Source: Marchantia polymorpha subsp. ruderalis (taxonomy: Eukaryota; Streptophyta; Marchantiopsida; Marchantiales; Marchantiaceae). Taken from it: a stretch of DNA of 64,000 bases. The notes beneath the pieces are model-generated. The model had not been told where the DNA came from. It did not search any database and was given only the letters and a program-made list of their open reading frames with translations. The stretch is taken from NCBI GenBank assembly GCA_037833965.1, contig AP031357.1, forward strand, positions 6,096,001 to 6,160,000, in the 5' to 3' direction. The number at the start of each line of letters is the position of its first letter. Within the stretch, counting starts at the first letter, position 1. A program made the position numbers and the translations under genes. Below, piece by piece: positions 11,221 through 29,240 of this stretch.

Positions 11221-12595
11221 AGCGGCCATAATCTGGTGCCTTCCGAGTGGGATCCCTACCGGAAATTGAGCCAGAAAATTTAATAATAATTTGGTGTATT
11301 CAGTATTTGACTAGCAACCAAAATATCATAAAATCACTAAGATTGTGATCAATTTTATAATAAAAGAAAATAGTAAATTTATGATCAAATGAGGCTTTCT
11401 AATGTGAGAGCATAGCTTCCTCAAGAAGACGGTTTTGTTCAAAACTTTTTTCCTTGATACTTTGATCACTTACAAGAAGAATGAACGGTTTTGTAGACCA
11501 GTGATGATGTCACTGAATGTCCGTGGAAACGGCGTGCTGGTGGAAAATGTCGTTGGCATGTTTCGAGGTGATGTATCACGGAAGACACACTGCGCACAGA
11601 AATCTACACATGAAAGACGGTGCAAATGCGACACATATTCAATTGCACCGGAGAGATCCGATCGAAAGGTCGCAACACTCTGCGATACATAATCTCATTA
11701 GGTCGTATAAATATAGATTTCCAAGTCGTCTCCAGGATGATAAGGCTCTTTATATTTCTCATGTCCACCGTCTCGCTCGGAGGCCGTAGAACCGCCATCG
11801 CCGTGCCACACGCGAGGGCTAGAATGCGTCTCGCAACACAACATTATTCGATCTGTGGCCAATGGGCAGAGATTTATCCTGCGAGATCTAAAGTGATGGC
11901 GGAAAGTCAGGTCGATGACTTTGCAGCTGCACTCACGTAAGAGGAGCTGCTGCTGGTGCCGCTGCGGAGTAAGCTGCTGGGAATCGAGACGATTTATGCC
12001 CGGGCAGTTGGCGTGGATTCTAATACCAGAGCCGGAGAAGAAGTCCGAAGAAAAAATCGGGAAAGAGGGCTATAATAGCAGAAACCGGGTAGGCAGATGT
12101 AGGAGGACGTAATAAAGCAGGTGCAGTACCGACGTCTTCGCGGTACAAAACAACAGTATTAGCACAAGAGCTCATGATTGCGTGGAGGATGAAGGAGAAA
12201 CAACAAAATCTGACAAAAGCTCAAAACCACAAGACACAAAATTCACTACATTCCAAAGTTACAGGACCATGTTGGGGCATGGTTGTATGCCCGAGAATAT
12301 GCCGCAGCAAGTTGAGCCCCGACGAAGAACTGCACTGCTGCTTTCTCTTCCTCCCTCCCTCCCTCCTCTTCGCCTCCCCCCGCCCGCCCCCCCTCGCACT
12401 TGCGCGAAATACGTGCGAGAATGCCTGCTGGCTCCTTGCCCTACTTCAAAGGGTGGGGCAAGGCCCCACTATTTGACTCGACTATGTTTGTTTGCTTCTT
12501 GAGCCTTGTGCATGTCACATGCACGTTACGGGCTAAAGGCCCCCATCCCCCCCGCGACCCATGTCACATATTTGCTCTCTCTATCTCTCTGTTCC

Positions 12596-12629
<34 letters not shown>

Positions 12630-13200
12630 TCACTTCCCTTGGGACGAACTCCGTCGGTCGTGTCTTCATAGCCTGCATGCCATCCATCCTTCCGCCACTC
12701 CATCCATCCATCCATCCAGCTTCCGATTCTCTCCTCTCTCTCTCCACCCCCCTCGCCGTAGACTAAACTTGACCGGCTTGACTTTCATGACCTGCTGCTG
12801 CTGCGGCAGCTTGCTTGCTGGCTTTTAGGCGCTGACACGGTTGGCTGGACCTCGCAAGGCCAACTTGGGGCGGAGTTGATTGACTGACGGGCTGTTGTGT
12901 GTTGGCCCTCACCGCGCTGATTCGCCCGCAGTGCGGTGATGTAGAGAGCACCGCGATCCGAAGATCCATTCTTCTACCCCGTAGTAGCTCGTACCGGCCT
13001 CCGGCCCTCGTATCATACCGCGTTCACAAGCGCTCGTCGGGAGTACTGTCGGAGATCTGACACGCAAATTAATGTTCCCGCTGGGGAGGATCGGGCGGAA
13101 TATTCTCTCTGTACTCTCCAGGCCCTTCCAGTGCCGTAAGTGATACTGTCCCCGAGCCACTGTGCGTCGCCTGGTCAGGTAACCCATCCACGCTTATAAT
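11221..13200. other. Mixed intergenic DNA with CT-rich and poly-C tracts
   Basis: 11280-11720 is AT-rich and the rest becomes GC-rich. It contains CCTCC-rich and CT-rich stretches near 12345-12395, a 30-nt poly-C run and CATC repeats near 12690-12720. No exon with homology or good splice structure was seen. Confidence 0.4.
12597..12626. repeat. Poly-C run of 30 nt
   Basis: Thirty consecutive C residues, flanked upstream by CT-rich sequence. Such runs are uncommon in plant nuclear DNA and are prone to length error in sequencing and assembly. The opposite strand could in principle form G-quadruplex structures. Confidence 0.9.
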
Positions 13201-15000
13201 AGAAAATCTTTTGCCCCCCGTCGCGGCAAGAATTTTATCATTCTCCCCCGCCCTCCCACCACCCCCGGTACACGTGTAAGCCCGAGGCTATGTGGCTCAC
13301 CAAAACCCAGATCCGCACTTTCCCGGCCCACGTTACCGATCGGATCTCTCGGCGGGAGTACCACGGCGATCCGGCATCGAACGAACTAACCCTAGGCCGG
13401 GGTTTGCCACACCTCCGTCCGGGACTGGTCTTATAGAAGAGCGAACGACATCAAATGGGTCACGAACGATTCCAGGGCCTCGGACGAACGAAATAATGAT
13501 GCGAGTCGTCGTCGTCGTCGCCGTCGCCCGATTGGACATTTTCCTCTCTTCCCCAGAGGGAGCCTCGGATTGGTTCATGGGAGTTTGGGTGCCGGGGGTT
13601 GGGGGGTTGGGAGGGGGGGGGCGGGCAAGTTTCCTTCGAGGCACCGGAATAGGCGCGGCCACAGGCTCCAGATCTTTATGGTCAACCTCGAGAGAGGCCG
13701 GGGAGCTGTATCAGCGGGCGGGCGCAAACGGCCGAGACGGGACTGGGTCAACTGGGCGAGCATATTCAGAAGAGCTCATTCCCCGCGAGCGAACGGATGG
13801 ACGCCACTTCCAACCCATGGCGCAAAAGTGCACTCCTGACTGTAGCGTGGTTGGGTTCAACCCAGTCCACCGAAGGCCGACACAGTCAATGGGACTCAGC
13901 GGCACCGGGATTATTGCTCCTCGTCGTGTCGAGGCAGAGGAGACTCGAGTTAAGGGAGAGAGAGACGCGAGTAAAAGTTGTCCGGGAGAAATCGGGAGGA
14001 CGATCGATATTTGGACGGCTGAGATAGGAGGGTTGCGGACATCCGGATCGGTAAGAAAGTACTCTGAGCGAATTGATGTGGCTAAATTTGGCAGTCTGAC
14101 GAATCGGATAGGTCCGAGTTGTCGGCACGGCTAAAGCCGAGCGTATTGAAATGGTCCAAATCGGGGCCTCGCGTAATGTTTCGGAAATCAATAAAATTAA
14201 TTCTTACGACTTCCGGGGTTTGGAAAGAAAAGGGGGGAGGGGGAGCGAGAGGGCTTCTTCTCAAGATAAGAAACCTCCGGGCATCCCGCCGGTCGGCGCT
14301 GCGTTCCCGCGTGCGACCATTCTTTCACAGGCATGATCACTCATGACCTGTTATCGGCGATTCCTCCAGTCGACCGGCGGGGATTCCACGAGACGGACGA
14401 GAGTTCTGCGACGAGTTGCCGGTGGGAAACCGTGGGCGCTGGAGAGTCGCTTGCTGAGAGTACCGGGCGGGCACACACGCCGTCCGATGGCGACGCGGGC
14501 CGAGCCGTCGGATGGCGAACGGAGTAAGTCCTTGCCGTTTATCTCCCGGGGGGGAGTTCGCCCCTCACCGCGCTTAAATTAGCCGTGCGGTGTACAGCGG
14601 CTCGGCCACCTCGGCCTCGCCACGTGGCAGAGGCCCTGGGCGCGCCGGTTCCCTCTTTCGGAGGTTTAATAATTCATTTATTCGCTCTCGCGTCGGAGGA
14701 AGAAGCTCGGGTGCGACCGCGAAGCGGTACGGAGTGCGTCTAAGCCGAGAAGCGTCTGCGGTAACACAAGCCCAAGGAAATGACGGGGTTATTCCCCGCG
14801 CTGCCGCCCGCCCGCTTCGCTTCGTACGTGGTAGGTAGTTGTAGCGGGAGTTTTAGCACCGCTCGTCCGCACGCCGCTCCCCGAATTCGAAATCGCTCCG
14901 CGCGTCTTCTAGCGTCGGCGCTACATTTGGAAGGGGCGTGAGTCCTCGTCAGAACCCCCCACAACTCGGGGTCTCGCCTCCGGACCTCGCCGAACCGAAC
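13201..15000 (+). promoter_or_regulatory. GC-rich region upstream of the kinase gene
   Basis: CpG-rich DNA leading into the purine-rich leader of the kinase gene. It contains a GTC/CGTCGT run near 13505-13530, a G-rich run near 13600-13625 and many CGG/CGA words. The 280-codon frame at 13292-14134 starts at GTG or TTG-type codons, is of low complexity and is overlapped by open frames on the other strand, so I do not call it a gene. Promoter function is inferred only from position. Confidence 0.3.
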
Positions 15001-16680
15001 CACTCCGAACCTGGCCTTCCCCAACCCAAAGCGAGCCGAGCCGAGCCGCTGAAGTCCTGTAGAGGGCAGGCAGGCGGGAGAGGCGGGCGCCTGCTTGCAC
15101 CCGGCCCGGCCTGTGTCGTCTGCGCCGGACTGTCGCGCCTCGCGTCTGGGCGTAGAAGCACGCAACGCTAGAAGCTCGCTGCCTTTCGTTTGCTCCGCTT
15201 TCCGAGTGGTGCGAGGGAGTTCGCCCGAGGGTGGGGGTCTGTGTGTCGATCGAGAGGAGCGAGAGGGAGCGAGAGGGAGGGAGGGGGAGGGGGAGAGCGA
15301 GCGAGGAGGAGGAAGAGAAGAGCGAGTGGCGAGCGAGAGAGTATTCGTATCGCCTCGTCTGGACGACGAGAGCTTGTTGCTGCGCCTGCGAAGGCCTGCC
15401 TGCTGTCGAGAGCCAGCCCCCGCCAGCCCGCCCGCCCGCAAGCCCGCCCGAGAGGTTGTGGCGTCGTTGCATCGAGAGAGAGGTCCAGACGAGTCAGTCA
15501 GTCAGTCGAGTCGAGTCGAGTCGAGACGAGACGAGACGAGAGAGGGCAAGCACGGAGGAGGAGGAGGAGGAGCAGCAGCAGGACCCGTATTCCTTTCTGC
15601 GGTGGTTTTGAGTCAAGGTTTTGGTTTGGTTTGGTTTGGCTTTGGTACGGTGCTGGTCGAGAGCAGCAGCAGCAGGAGGAGGAGGAGGAGGAGGAGAAGG
15701 CGGTGGAAGGAGGAGGAGGAAGAAGGCAGAGAAGAGAGGAGAGGAGGGGGGGCAGACGGTCGAGAGCAGCGAGCGAGCGAAGAGGGGAGGGGAGGGAACG
15801 AGAGAGGAGGCGAGGGAGGGGGCCAGAGCCACAGGGCGACGTTTGTTTGTCGTTGATAGGGTTCGTTGCTCTATCCATCCATCCGGCTCCGAGGGAAGGC
15901 AAGGCAAGGCAAGGGAGGGAGGGAGAGAGGGGAGAGAGAGAGAGAGAGCGCGAGGGAGTGAGTGAGAGAGAGGGAGGGAGGGAGGGAGAGAGAGAGAGAG
16001 TGGCAGGGGAGGGAAGGGAGGGGGGAGGGGGCAGTGCATAGCCCTCGTTCGTTGGTTGCCGTCGTATCGACAGCGACGCCGTGCTTTGCGTTGGTCTCGA
16101 GGGACGACTACATCTCGGACACTCGAGCTTTCCTCCCAGGACTAGAGGGTGGAGGAAGGAGGGAGGGAGAGAGGAGACCGAGGAAAGGGTCTAGAACCGA
16201 CGAGGTTGTGGATAGTTGTGGTGGTGTAGAGGGCGGATTGACTCCTGTTCTCGACGGAATCAATCACGGGGCCGACCGTCGCGTGCCAAGAGCCTCTCCA
16301 GCATCCTGGTTCGCAGATTCACTCATCCTCCGACATCGTGCTTGCCTGTATGGGAAGACTCTGGCCGACTTAGATAGTCAGTGGGAAATAGAGGCGCATA
16401 GGTCAGATAGGGGTCCCAAGTGATCCAAAGAGGCTACATTTGTTGCATACCTCTAGGAATCACGTGAAATCTGGCTCTCGTCTTCTCTTCGTTAGGTCAC
16501 CCTCGCTCTGGCATCTCCGAGGGAAGTTAGCATGGCACCGAGCATGATCTTGAAAGCTGCTCTGTGCAGAGGAGAGCGAATGGGGGGTCTGGGCCGCGGG
16601 CAATGAGAGAGCATGGGAGAGTGGAGGAAAGGAGAAGGGAGAAAAGCTGATGGGAGAGAGGGGAGACGGGGTTGGATGCC
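15001..16680 (+). promoter_or_regulatory. Purine-rich 5' leader region of the kinase gene
   Basis: The + strand is strongly GA-rich from about 15230 to 16030. It has CAGT, CGAGT and CGAGA short repeats (about 15491-15540), GAG/AGC triplet runs (15560-15580, 15660-15720) and GA dinucleotide runs (about 15930-16000). Long GA-rich leaders of this type are common upstream of plant regulatory genes. The transcription start is not determined, and part of the stretch may be promoter or a leader intron: an acceptor-like TTCGTTAG ends at about 16496. Several short upstream frames occur close to the start codon and are listed separately. The 250-280-codon frames in this stretch are artefacts of the GA repeats. 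Confidence 0.45.
16532..16606 (+). promoter_or_regulatory. Upstream ORF of 24 codons in the kinase leader
   Basis: An ATG at 16532 opens a 24-codon frame that ends at TGA 16604-16606, 74 nt before the kinase start codon. If the leader is exonic here, scanning ribosomes would meet it first. A 7-codon frame (16350-16373) lies further upstream. Confidence 0.4.
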
Positions 16681-22294
<5,614 letters not shown>

Positions 22295-23820
22295 AAGAGT
22301 TGTATTGGTCGATCTTGTCTCTTTGAACTGTTGGTAGCATTTGCTTAAGCGGTGACTTTCATTTTCTCTCATTGGAACGGTCGAGTTCTTGTTGGAGATA
22401 TCCCAGCTATTACTGCAAATGGGCTGGTTTAGGGTGCCCAGCCATTGTATACTTCCAATCCAGTGCCTCTCTAAGCAGATATTTTCGTAATCTTGTGGAA
22501 GCTTGAGAAGTGGGTGCTAAATGTGGGCTCCAAGAACTGGCAATGTGCAAGGATATCTTGAGAGAGCACAGAAGTGCCCGTTCTTGAAAACGGCTGGCAC
22601 TGGAAGTTGCCTCAGACTGCTGGAGAGGGTTTTACACGCTTTCGCGGCTGCTACATAAAGATTGGTCTGGCTGCTGAAAGTTTTCCGCAGAGAGATGGGT
22701 CATGGAAAGGGTTTGTTCTCTGGGCCAGCCATATTCATAATTTTCTTGCCTAGGGTGAAACCGGGCATGAGGGTAAGATACTTCAGGTGCGTCGGTTTTC
22801 TCAACGGTAGCGTAATATTGATGCAACTTACTATGAACGCTTAATTTTTAAACCTAGAGGTCCAAATTTGTTTCTTTGTCGTGTGTTTGGGCACTCCCAC
22901 TGCTCAAGTTGTATGCTTTTCACCTCCAACTGGCAGGCTAGGCCGTGCTCCATGTGGCGGTTGTCCTTGTTTTTGGTAGCCTAGCTTCCTCTGTACTACT
23001 TTGTGGCTGAGTCTGGTTTTCTGCCAGTCTGACTATTTGTAAAATCTCAAGCCATTCCATGCAACTGTAACCTTAAATGTTAAGTTTCATGTGAGGTTAA
23101 GCTTTGAAGCAACCTTACTTATAAAGTCTCATGAATTTTTGATGACTTTAGCAACTGCGCCCACAAAGTTGGTTTTCCCTATCTTAGTGCCGCAGCATGA
23201 GCTTAGATTTACTCTCAGTAATGAAGAAGAGGGGTGTTGAGTAGTTGTTCCTTTCATATGGAGCTCATGTCTATCTTGAAAATATGGCTGCAGTTCGAGC
23301 CCTCACTAATCTATGATCCGATTCTACTCATATTCCTGTGTACAGATCTTGAATGGTTTGTTTTCATATGTGTTGACATCGCACTCTAGTTTGCATAACT
23401 GATGACACGCCTCTCTTTTTTGAACCCTCTTCAACCCGTGAAGCACGAAATCTTCTGCCCACAGACCGGCTCCTTTCCTTATCCGACTTTCCACGGTCTG
23501 AAGGCTGTATTTCGCTGTCTATTTGATCATGGACAGGATCTCAAACCCATTTTCTCCAGTGTTTCTCAGATCTTTGACACGCCGTTTTAACTGCGTTAGC
23601 ACGAATTGGTCTATTTTTCTTTTGAATGTATGGATTATGCTGCGCGATAAGTTTTGGTTCAACAACTGATAACCGTATAGAGTGCCTATTGTCGAGAATT
23701 CTTTTAGGAAATAGAGTGAAAGTTGATAGGCTTGTCAATATATACTCAAGTCTTCAGATTTGGATATGGGTTGGTTTCTGTGGAATTCTCGTTACATTGT
23801 CTGAATAGTGCTCTGCATCA
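22295..23820 (+). other. 3' untranslated and downstream region of the kinase gene
   Basis: No further kinase exon follows the TAG at 22292-22294. The sequence is T-rich with scattered TGTA words, as is usual in plant 3' ends, but I could not place a poly(A) site. Short open frames here resemble nothing known. Confidence 0.4.
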
Positions 23821-26800
23821 CTTTCCATGAAATTTTACGTTTGTGTGCATGAGTACTTTGCAAGAACGAACATATTGTGAATCCATTCAAAACTGTCATC
23901 CACTTTATTGTGAACAGATGTCATGTCCTCACTGAGCCCTTCGCCTCTCTTTGATAAATATTTGTGGCTCTTCACAGAGCGTGATGTATACATAGAGGAG
24001 ATAGGCGGTTGGCCGTATGATACTTACATGCGGGGTTGCCTCCTGGGCTGACAGGCGCTAGGCGCCCCAGTCCAGATGTGAAACTGGAAGGAGATAAGTG
24101 AGTAAAAAGAATGGAAGAATCTCGTCTTAACTGTGAGGATGAAAGTCGCACCTGAAGACGAAATGCAACAGTTTGCATGATGATGCAGATCAGCACAGAT
24201 ATAGCATTTGGTTCAAGCGGAAGTCACTACAACCCAAGATTAGATGACGCCTGAGATTCAAAGATTTGGTATCTTCCCAGCAAGTTGATATGGGGTTTCA
24301 ATGTTCACATCTTCGAGTCGTAATGATTCATCGAGTTTGTGGAAGTTAAGCACGGCAAAGATAGGTTTGTGTAGTAACCAGGAATAAATTTGTAAGTGGG
24401 AAAAACCGAAGGGAAGCCCTGGGATGAACCCAAAGGGAGCGAACGGTACAAGTCGATGTGAGAAAGATCTCAACTGCATAATTTGTCGAAGAATAGAACG
24501 CAAACTGGTTGCAGCACACTAGGCTATCGTTGTAGAAAACTAAAATAAACCTGTACTTAAGTAAGTAGCGGAGGGCAAAAATTGCCAACTGCTATTTGCA
24601 TCGAAAATTAGTGAGCCTGTAACTGTGCACTAATACTAGATACTCATTATTTTATCATTTGTAGTCTACAAAACGTAACTGATTATTTGAAGTCCAGCTG
24701 ATCATGCTTCATGATATCCTCAAAACATGGAATAAACGAGTATGCGAGTTAAAATCTTAAAAAACTTGTTGAATTGTGCCATTCAACATGATAGGTGCAA
24801 CCGTGAAATAAATATAACCAGGAACATGATATGTGCAAATTGAAGATAAATATCCACTACATCTGATGGTAGGAGAACACTAAACAACTCTGTTGACAAA
24901 ATCAAGTTCTTAGTCAAGTCATTAGCTTTAAAGAGGTATCTCTATAGTCAGCAAGACTAACATTCTGTATTGCCATGATAGTTTCTGTACTACAATTATG
25001 ATATTCTAGAACATACCACAAGCCAAATATCGGAGCTATCTATTCTTACGAATGTAGCTAACTCTGAAAAGATAGATGCAAATATGTATCTCATCATATA
25101 AAAAGACTAGAGTTTAGAAACCCGTTGAAGATGCTTGCTTTCTAGATTTATAACCAACAAGTGTTTCAATTTCTCATTGCTACACAAGAACACTATCTAG
25201 TCATATGTCTTCCAAGTGAGCTGATATAACGTTGATTGTTCATTTTATTATAGGCCTGTTGTGTTAGATAATTCAAATAAAAAAATTATGTCTTTCAACA
25301 TCTGAGATATATCCTTCGTGCTAATACTTTTGTAACCTAAATCCTAGATTTTCGTTTCGTGATCTCCTTCCACAGCTGGATGGAGTCTTTCCATACTGTT
25401 ATGTTTCTACCTGTTCCCTTGTCCAAGACAACTTTTCTTAGTACTCTCTTCTCTGTCTAAGCAATTCCCTTTTCTAGACCATCATACTAGTGAAAATTTC
25501 TTGAGATGATACAATTATAACATATTTAGTCATATTCAAGTTATTTAAACACTCGTTTTATTATATTACCAAATTTATGAATCAAAGATGTTTTTGGGGA
25601 AAGCTGACTTCAATGGATTTTATGGACTCAATTTTGTGGACTGTCCATGATTTCGAGACATCTTGAGGCTAACTTTGGATGTGGCGGGAGAGTATAACTT
25701 CAAAAGCGCACTACTTGCTTCTTCTTGCAATGCTCCACACTTGCCAAGTGCCATTTTGTTGCAGACTGTCTCCTAATATAAGGACCATCCAAGTTTAAGA
25801 CTTATCGAAGGTGGTCAAGATTATGATGAGCTCCAACCAGACGCACTTTCACAGCCTCGGAGCAGTTGTGGCGCTTAAATAGTGCTGCATAAGCCAAGCA
25901 ACCACTTGATGGACATCTGAACTGAACATCAACGATTTGTTGCAGCTGCTGCAAATCTTGGACTTGGAGATTGTGAGTTCTCACTTGACTTTTAACCTAG
26001 ATATGTAGATAAATTTGACAGTATCAAAGTTCAAAATTTCTCTCTATCAAGAAAAAAGTTATTGATACTGCTAAAGATTTTACTGCACTGCTTTCAGTAG
26101 AGAAATTGAAACATGCTTGTAAATAGTTTAAAAATATGCTAAAGAATGTATTATTCTATTATGATTAGCCTTCGTGTACTCTATTATTCATATGCTAGAA
26201 TTGGAATTTATATAATTCTATATAACTCCGACTTTCGAATGATAAAAATTTATAATTTATGTACACTTAATATTCAAAAACCTTGTGTATTGACTCTTTA
26301 CTCATGCTTCATATGAGCCCAACTTCTAGTATTACGTTGCTTTTAAAATACGCAAGTACCACATTGACAATAGTAATAAAATCTAGCCTAAATTTAAAGA
26401 TTATGAGAGAACTATACAGCATTCACCAGTGAAATATGAAGATGGATGTAACCAACCAGAACGAAATGTGGATATGACGTAAGAAATGATGAGCCTATGC
26501 TCATCATTATCACTGGATATTCAAACCAATTATTAACAACCTACATTCATACAAAATCTTGCTCCAACCATTCATTGCAATATATAAGGAATGTCCAGAT
26601 ACACTGAAAAGGATAATTTAGTAATATTGTATGTTGAAAAATAACAATTGCTAGAGTTCATATTGAAGAAGTGTAATGTAGTTTACGAGATTCTCACTAT
26701 TATTTCTTACAACGATTTGTTCCGAGCATATGACAGTGAAAGATATCTATTGATCTGATCAAGCCACGTGGTGATGAAAGGGTGCTCTCTTCTGTCGATG

Positions 26801-27890
26801 AGTATACTATCGTTTACGTGAACGTGTATGATTCAGCCTTTCTGAAGTGAAGTTTTTTTAGTAACATTGCCTGTCATGTTCTGTGTCCATCAGTTTTCGC
26901 CTCTCCCTCATTTCCTCCCATTTTCACGTGTTTGTTATAGCAAACATCACAGATCAAGATTTATAAGAGGTCCACATTTTCCTCAAACAACAGGGATCCC
27001 ATCCCATTCACATGTAATGCGTTGAACCACGTTGAGAAAAGCACCACACATTGAGATGGACTACTTACAGCTCGGTCGCTCTCCGTCACTCATTTCCCTC
27101 TTGTGCATTGCACACAAGCAAGAGTCTAATGTCAGACTATTTCGTGTTTAACCACATAAGAATAGGTAGTGCTTTATAGTTTTAACTATGACTCATGCTG
27201 AAGATCTGTCTGTGACTTGGTGTGTGGGTTTGGATCAAACGTCTTGTGTTTGCAAACATAGAGAGGAAAAAGGACATGAAGGCGAGGTCAGTGATTCCAA
27301 GACTGTAACGATGGATCTCTCGTGCTTATACCTGCAACCCGAAGGACGTCTGATAATACTTTATAACGCTTTCGCTTTGTCATCACGCACGGTAGACCTG
27401 ACAGGGAGATTCCATGGATCAGTTTAGGCCTGTATTGACTTCAACATCTGTCTCCTTTGGGATCATTGAGACTTTTCTTGCAGACCTGGAGGTCGGGTTA
27501 ATAATATGTACGGTAAGGAAGTATCCCTTTAGTGTGAAAAGTAGAGTGTCCTTTCCGTATCTGATGATGCCTCTTTAGTGCAGCGCGTCTTTGTGAATGG
27601 GGTGAAGTACAGCGAGATGCATAAAATTGTTCATAAAAACTGCGAGAAAACCGTATTGGAAGCATGTATATTCTGGATAGGCAGCACCCAAATTGTCAGA
27701 GTTGTCCAATTGTAGGTGCGCATGGTTACGAGAGTCAGACAACTTACCTCTCGGTGAAGAGTCAGAGGTTGATAATCTGACTGCCATCAAGAAACTACAG
27801 TCTGAAAAAGGGGTTACGAAGCAGTTCTTGACGACACCCTGAAGTTGAGCGAGCTTCAAAAAGTAGACATTTGAATTTCAGTTCTCACCA
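23821..27890. other. AT-rich intergenic DNA
   Basis: Mostly AT-rich DNA with short, unassigned frames only, including one from ATG 27188 to 27427. I see no tRNA, transposon end or exon cluster. Confidence 0.45.
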
Positions 27891-29240
27891 CTTTGCTACT
27901 GCAGAACTTACTATTACGACATCAGGTTGAAAAGCGCATGTTCTTCGGTCGGAACTTCGCCGTACTTGGATTTGACACATCTTTCACCCAAAGTTGTCTT
28001 CCATTCTTGCATTCCATCTCCAGTCCGACGCAAACACTAGTGTTGTATCCAGGTGAAGAGTATCTGTCCAAATCGATGCCTCGTCAATTCCTAGCCAACA
28101 ATGGTTTACCAAAATTCCCTCCCTCCTCCCTCCCTCAATCGATCTCTCGTCCACAGAATCTCGCACCAAAAGTTCTGTACAGCACACGAGGAGAGGAGAA
28201 ACAAGAGCATTCTTCCTCGCTCGCTCCTTCGCTCCCGCATGAATCAGACCGAGCACAGCGATGCCACTCCACAGCAGCTGTACCGAACCGAATGCGCCCA
28301 CTTGTCGACCTCTCGCCCTCCCCTCGCGCAGCCGCAGCGAGCGCTGGCTGCCTCCAGACGACAGAGTACATCAAGAATCAGCACCCCCCTCATACGCCCC
28401 AAGAAAGGGCTTGGCGTACGGTCGCCTCAAGGACGCGGAATGTACAGCGCCAGCCCCCCGACTCCTCCATCCATCCGTCAATTAGGGCTCAGGCTCAGTC
28501 AGTCGGTCGGTCAGAAGGCCATATCCGTCCGCCCGTCCGTCTGTATGTCGGTCTGTCTCTCAGACTGATGGACCGATCACTGTCCCACCCGTGGGCCGCT
28601 CCTGTAATCTAGCGGACCCCGAGAAAACCACGTCGTCCTCGACGATGGAGAGAATGGCGGAACCGACCACTGCGGACGATGTCCGACAGCAGATGAGGAA
28701 ATTCCGTTTCTGTACGCTTTACCCTCCGGATCTAGAACTCGCGGATGGGGCATACGGAGCCATCACCCACCATCCATCCATCCTTCCATCCATCACATAC
28801 CACGATCGGTCCTCGTCCGTCGCTGCGGCGGGCCGAAGTCCCACTGACTGCGCAGTCGCTGCAGGTGCTACACTGCAGCTTCGTCGTGCTAAGCGAGCTG
28901 GTCCATGTGCAGGCGCAGCAGGCCCCGGGGGCGCGGCCAGTGACCGGAGGGCGCCAGCGAGAGAGAGAGAGAGTGAGAGAGAGGGGGGCTGAGTTTGGGC
29001 GGGTGACAGGTCTGAGAGGGGGAAGGAAGGGGCTTGTTGGTCGAGTGCCTGTGCCCCGTCTGCAGAGGGAGGGGGACTACAGCGGGGCTACAGAGGGGCT
29101 AGACAAGCTGTCACTACGGCGAGCTCCAGCGAGGGGTTGGTGTAGTGTGAGCTGTCTAGGAGTACCTTTCAACCCCCTTACCTGCCCTCTTCATCCTCTG
29201 TTACATTCGAAATCCTTCGTCCTCAGAGAGTTTTGAGGGC
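27891..29240. other. GC-rich island with short repeats, no gene recognised
   Basis: Composition rises sharply. It holds CATC repeats (about 28770-28800), GTCGGT/CCGTC repeats near 28498-28560 and a GA run near 28962-28985. It resembles the leader and promoter islands of the two genes in this window, but no coding exon follows that I can recognise on either strand. The overlapping frames here (up to 239 codons) are low in complexity. Confidence 0.35.

Noticed and set aside
13292-14134. 280-codon + strand frame
   Set aside because: Low complexity, GC-rich, open frames also on the opposite strand, no recognised domain, and it lies in the presumed upstream region of the kinase gene.
15095-16041. 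Frames of 253 and 283 codons on + and 181 codons on -
   Set aside because: They are made of Glu/Arg/Gly or Pro/Ser/Leu runs from GA/CT repeats; such repeats are open in several frames by nature.
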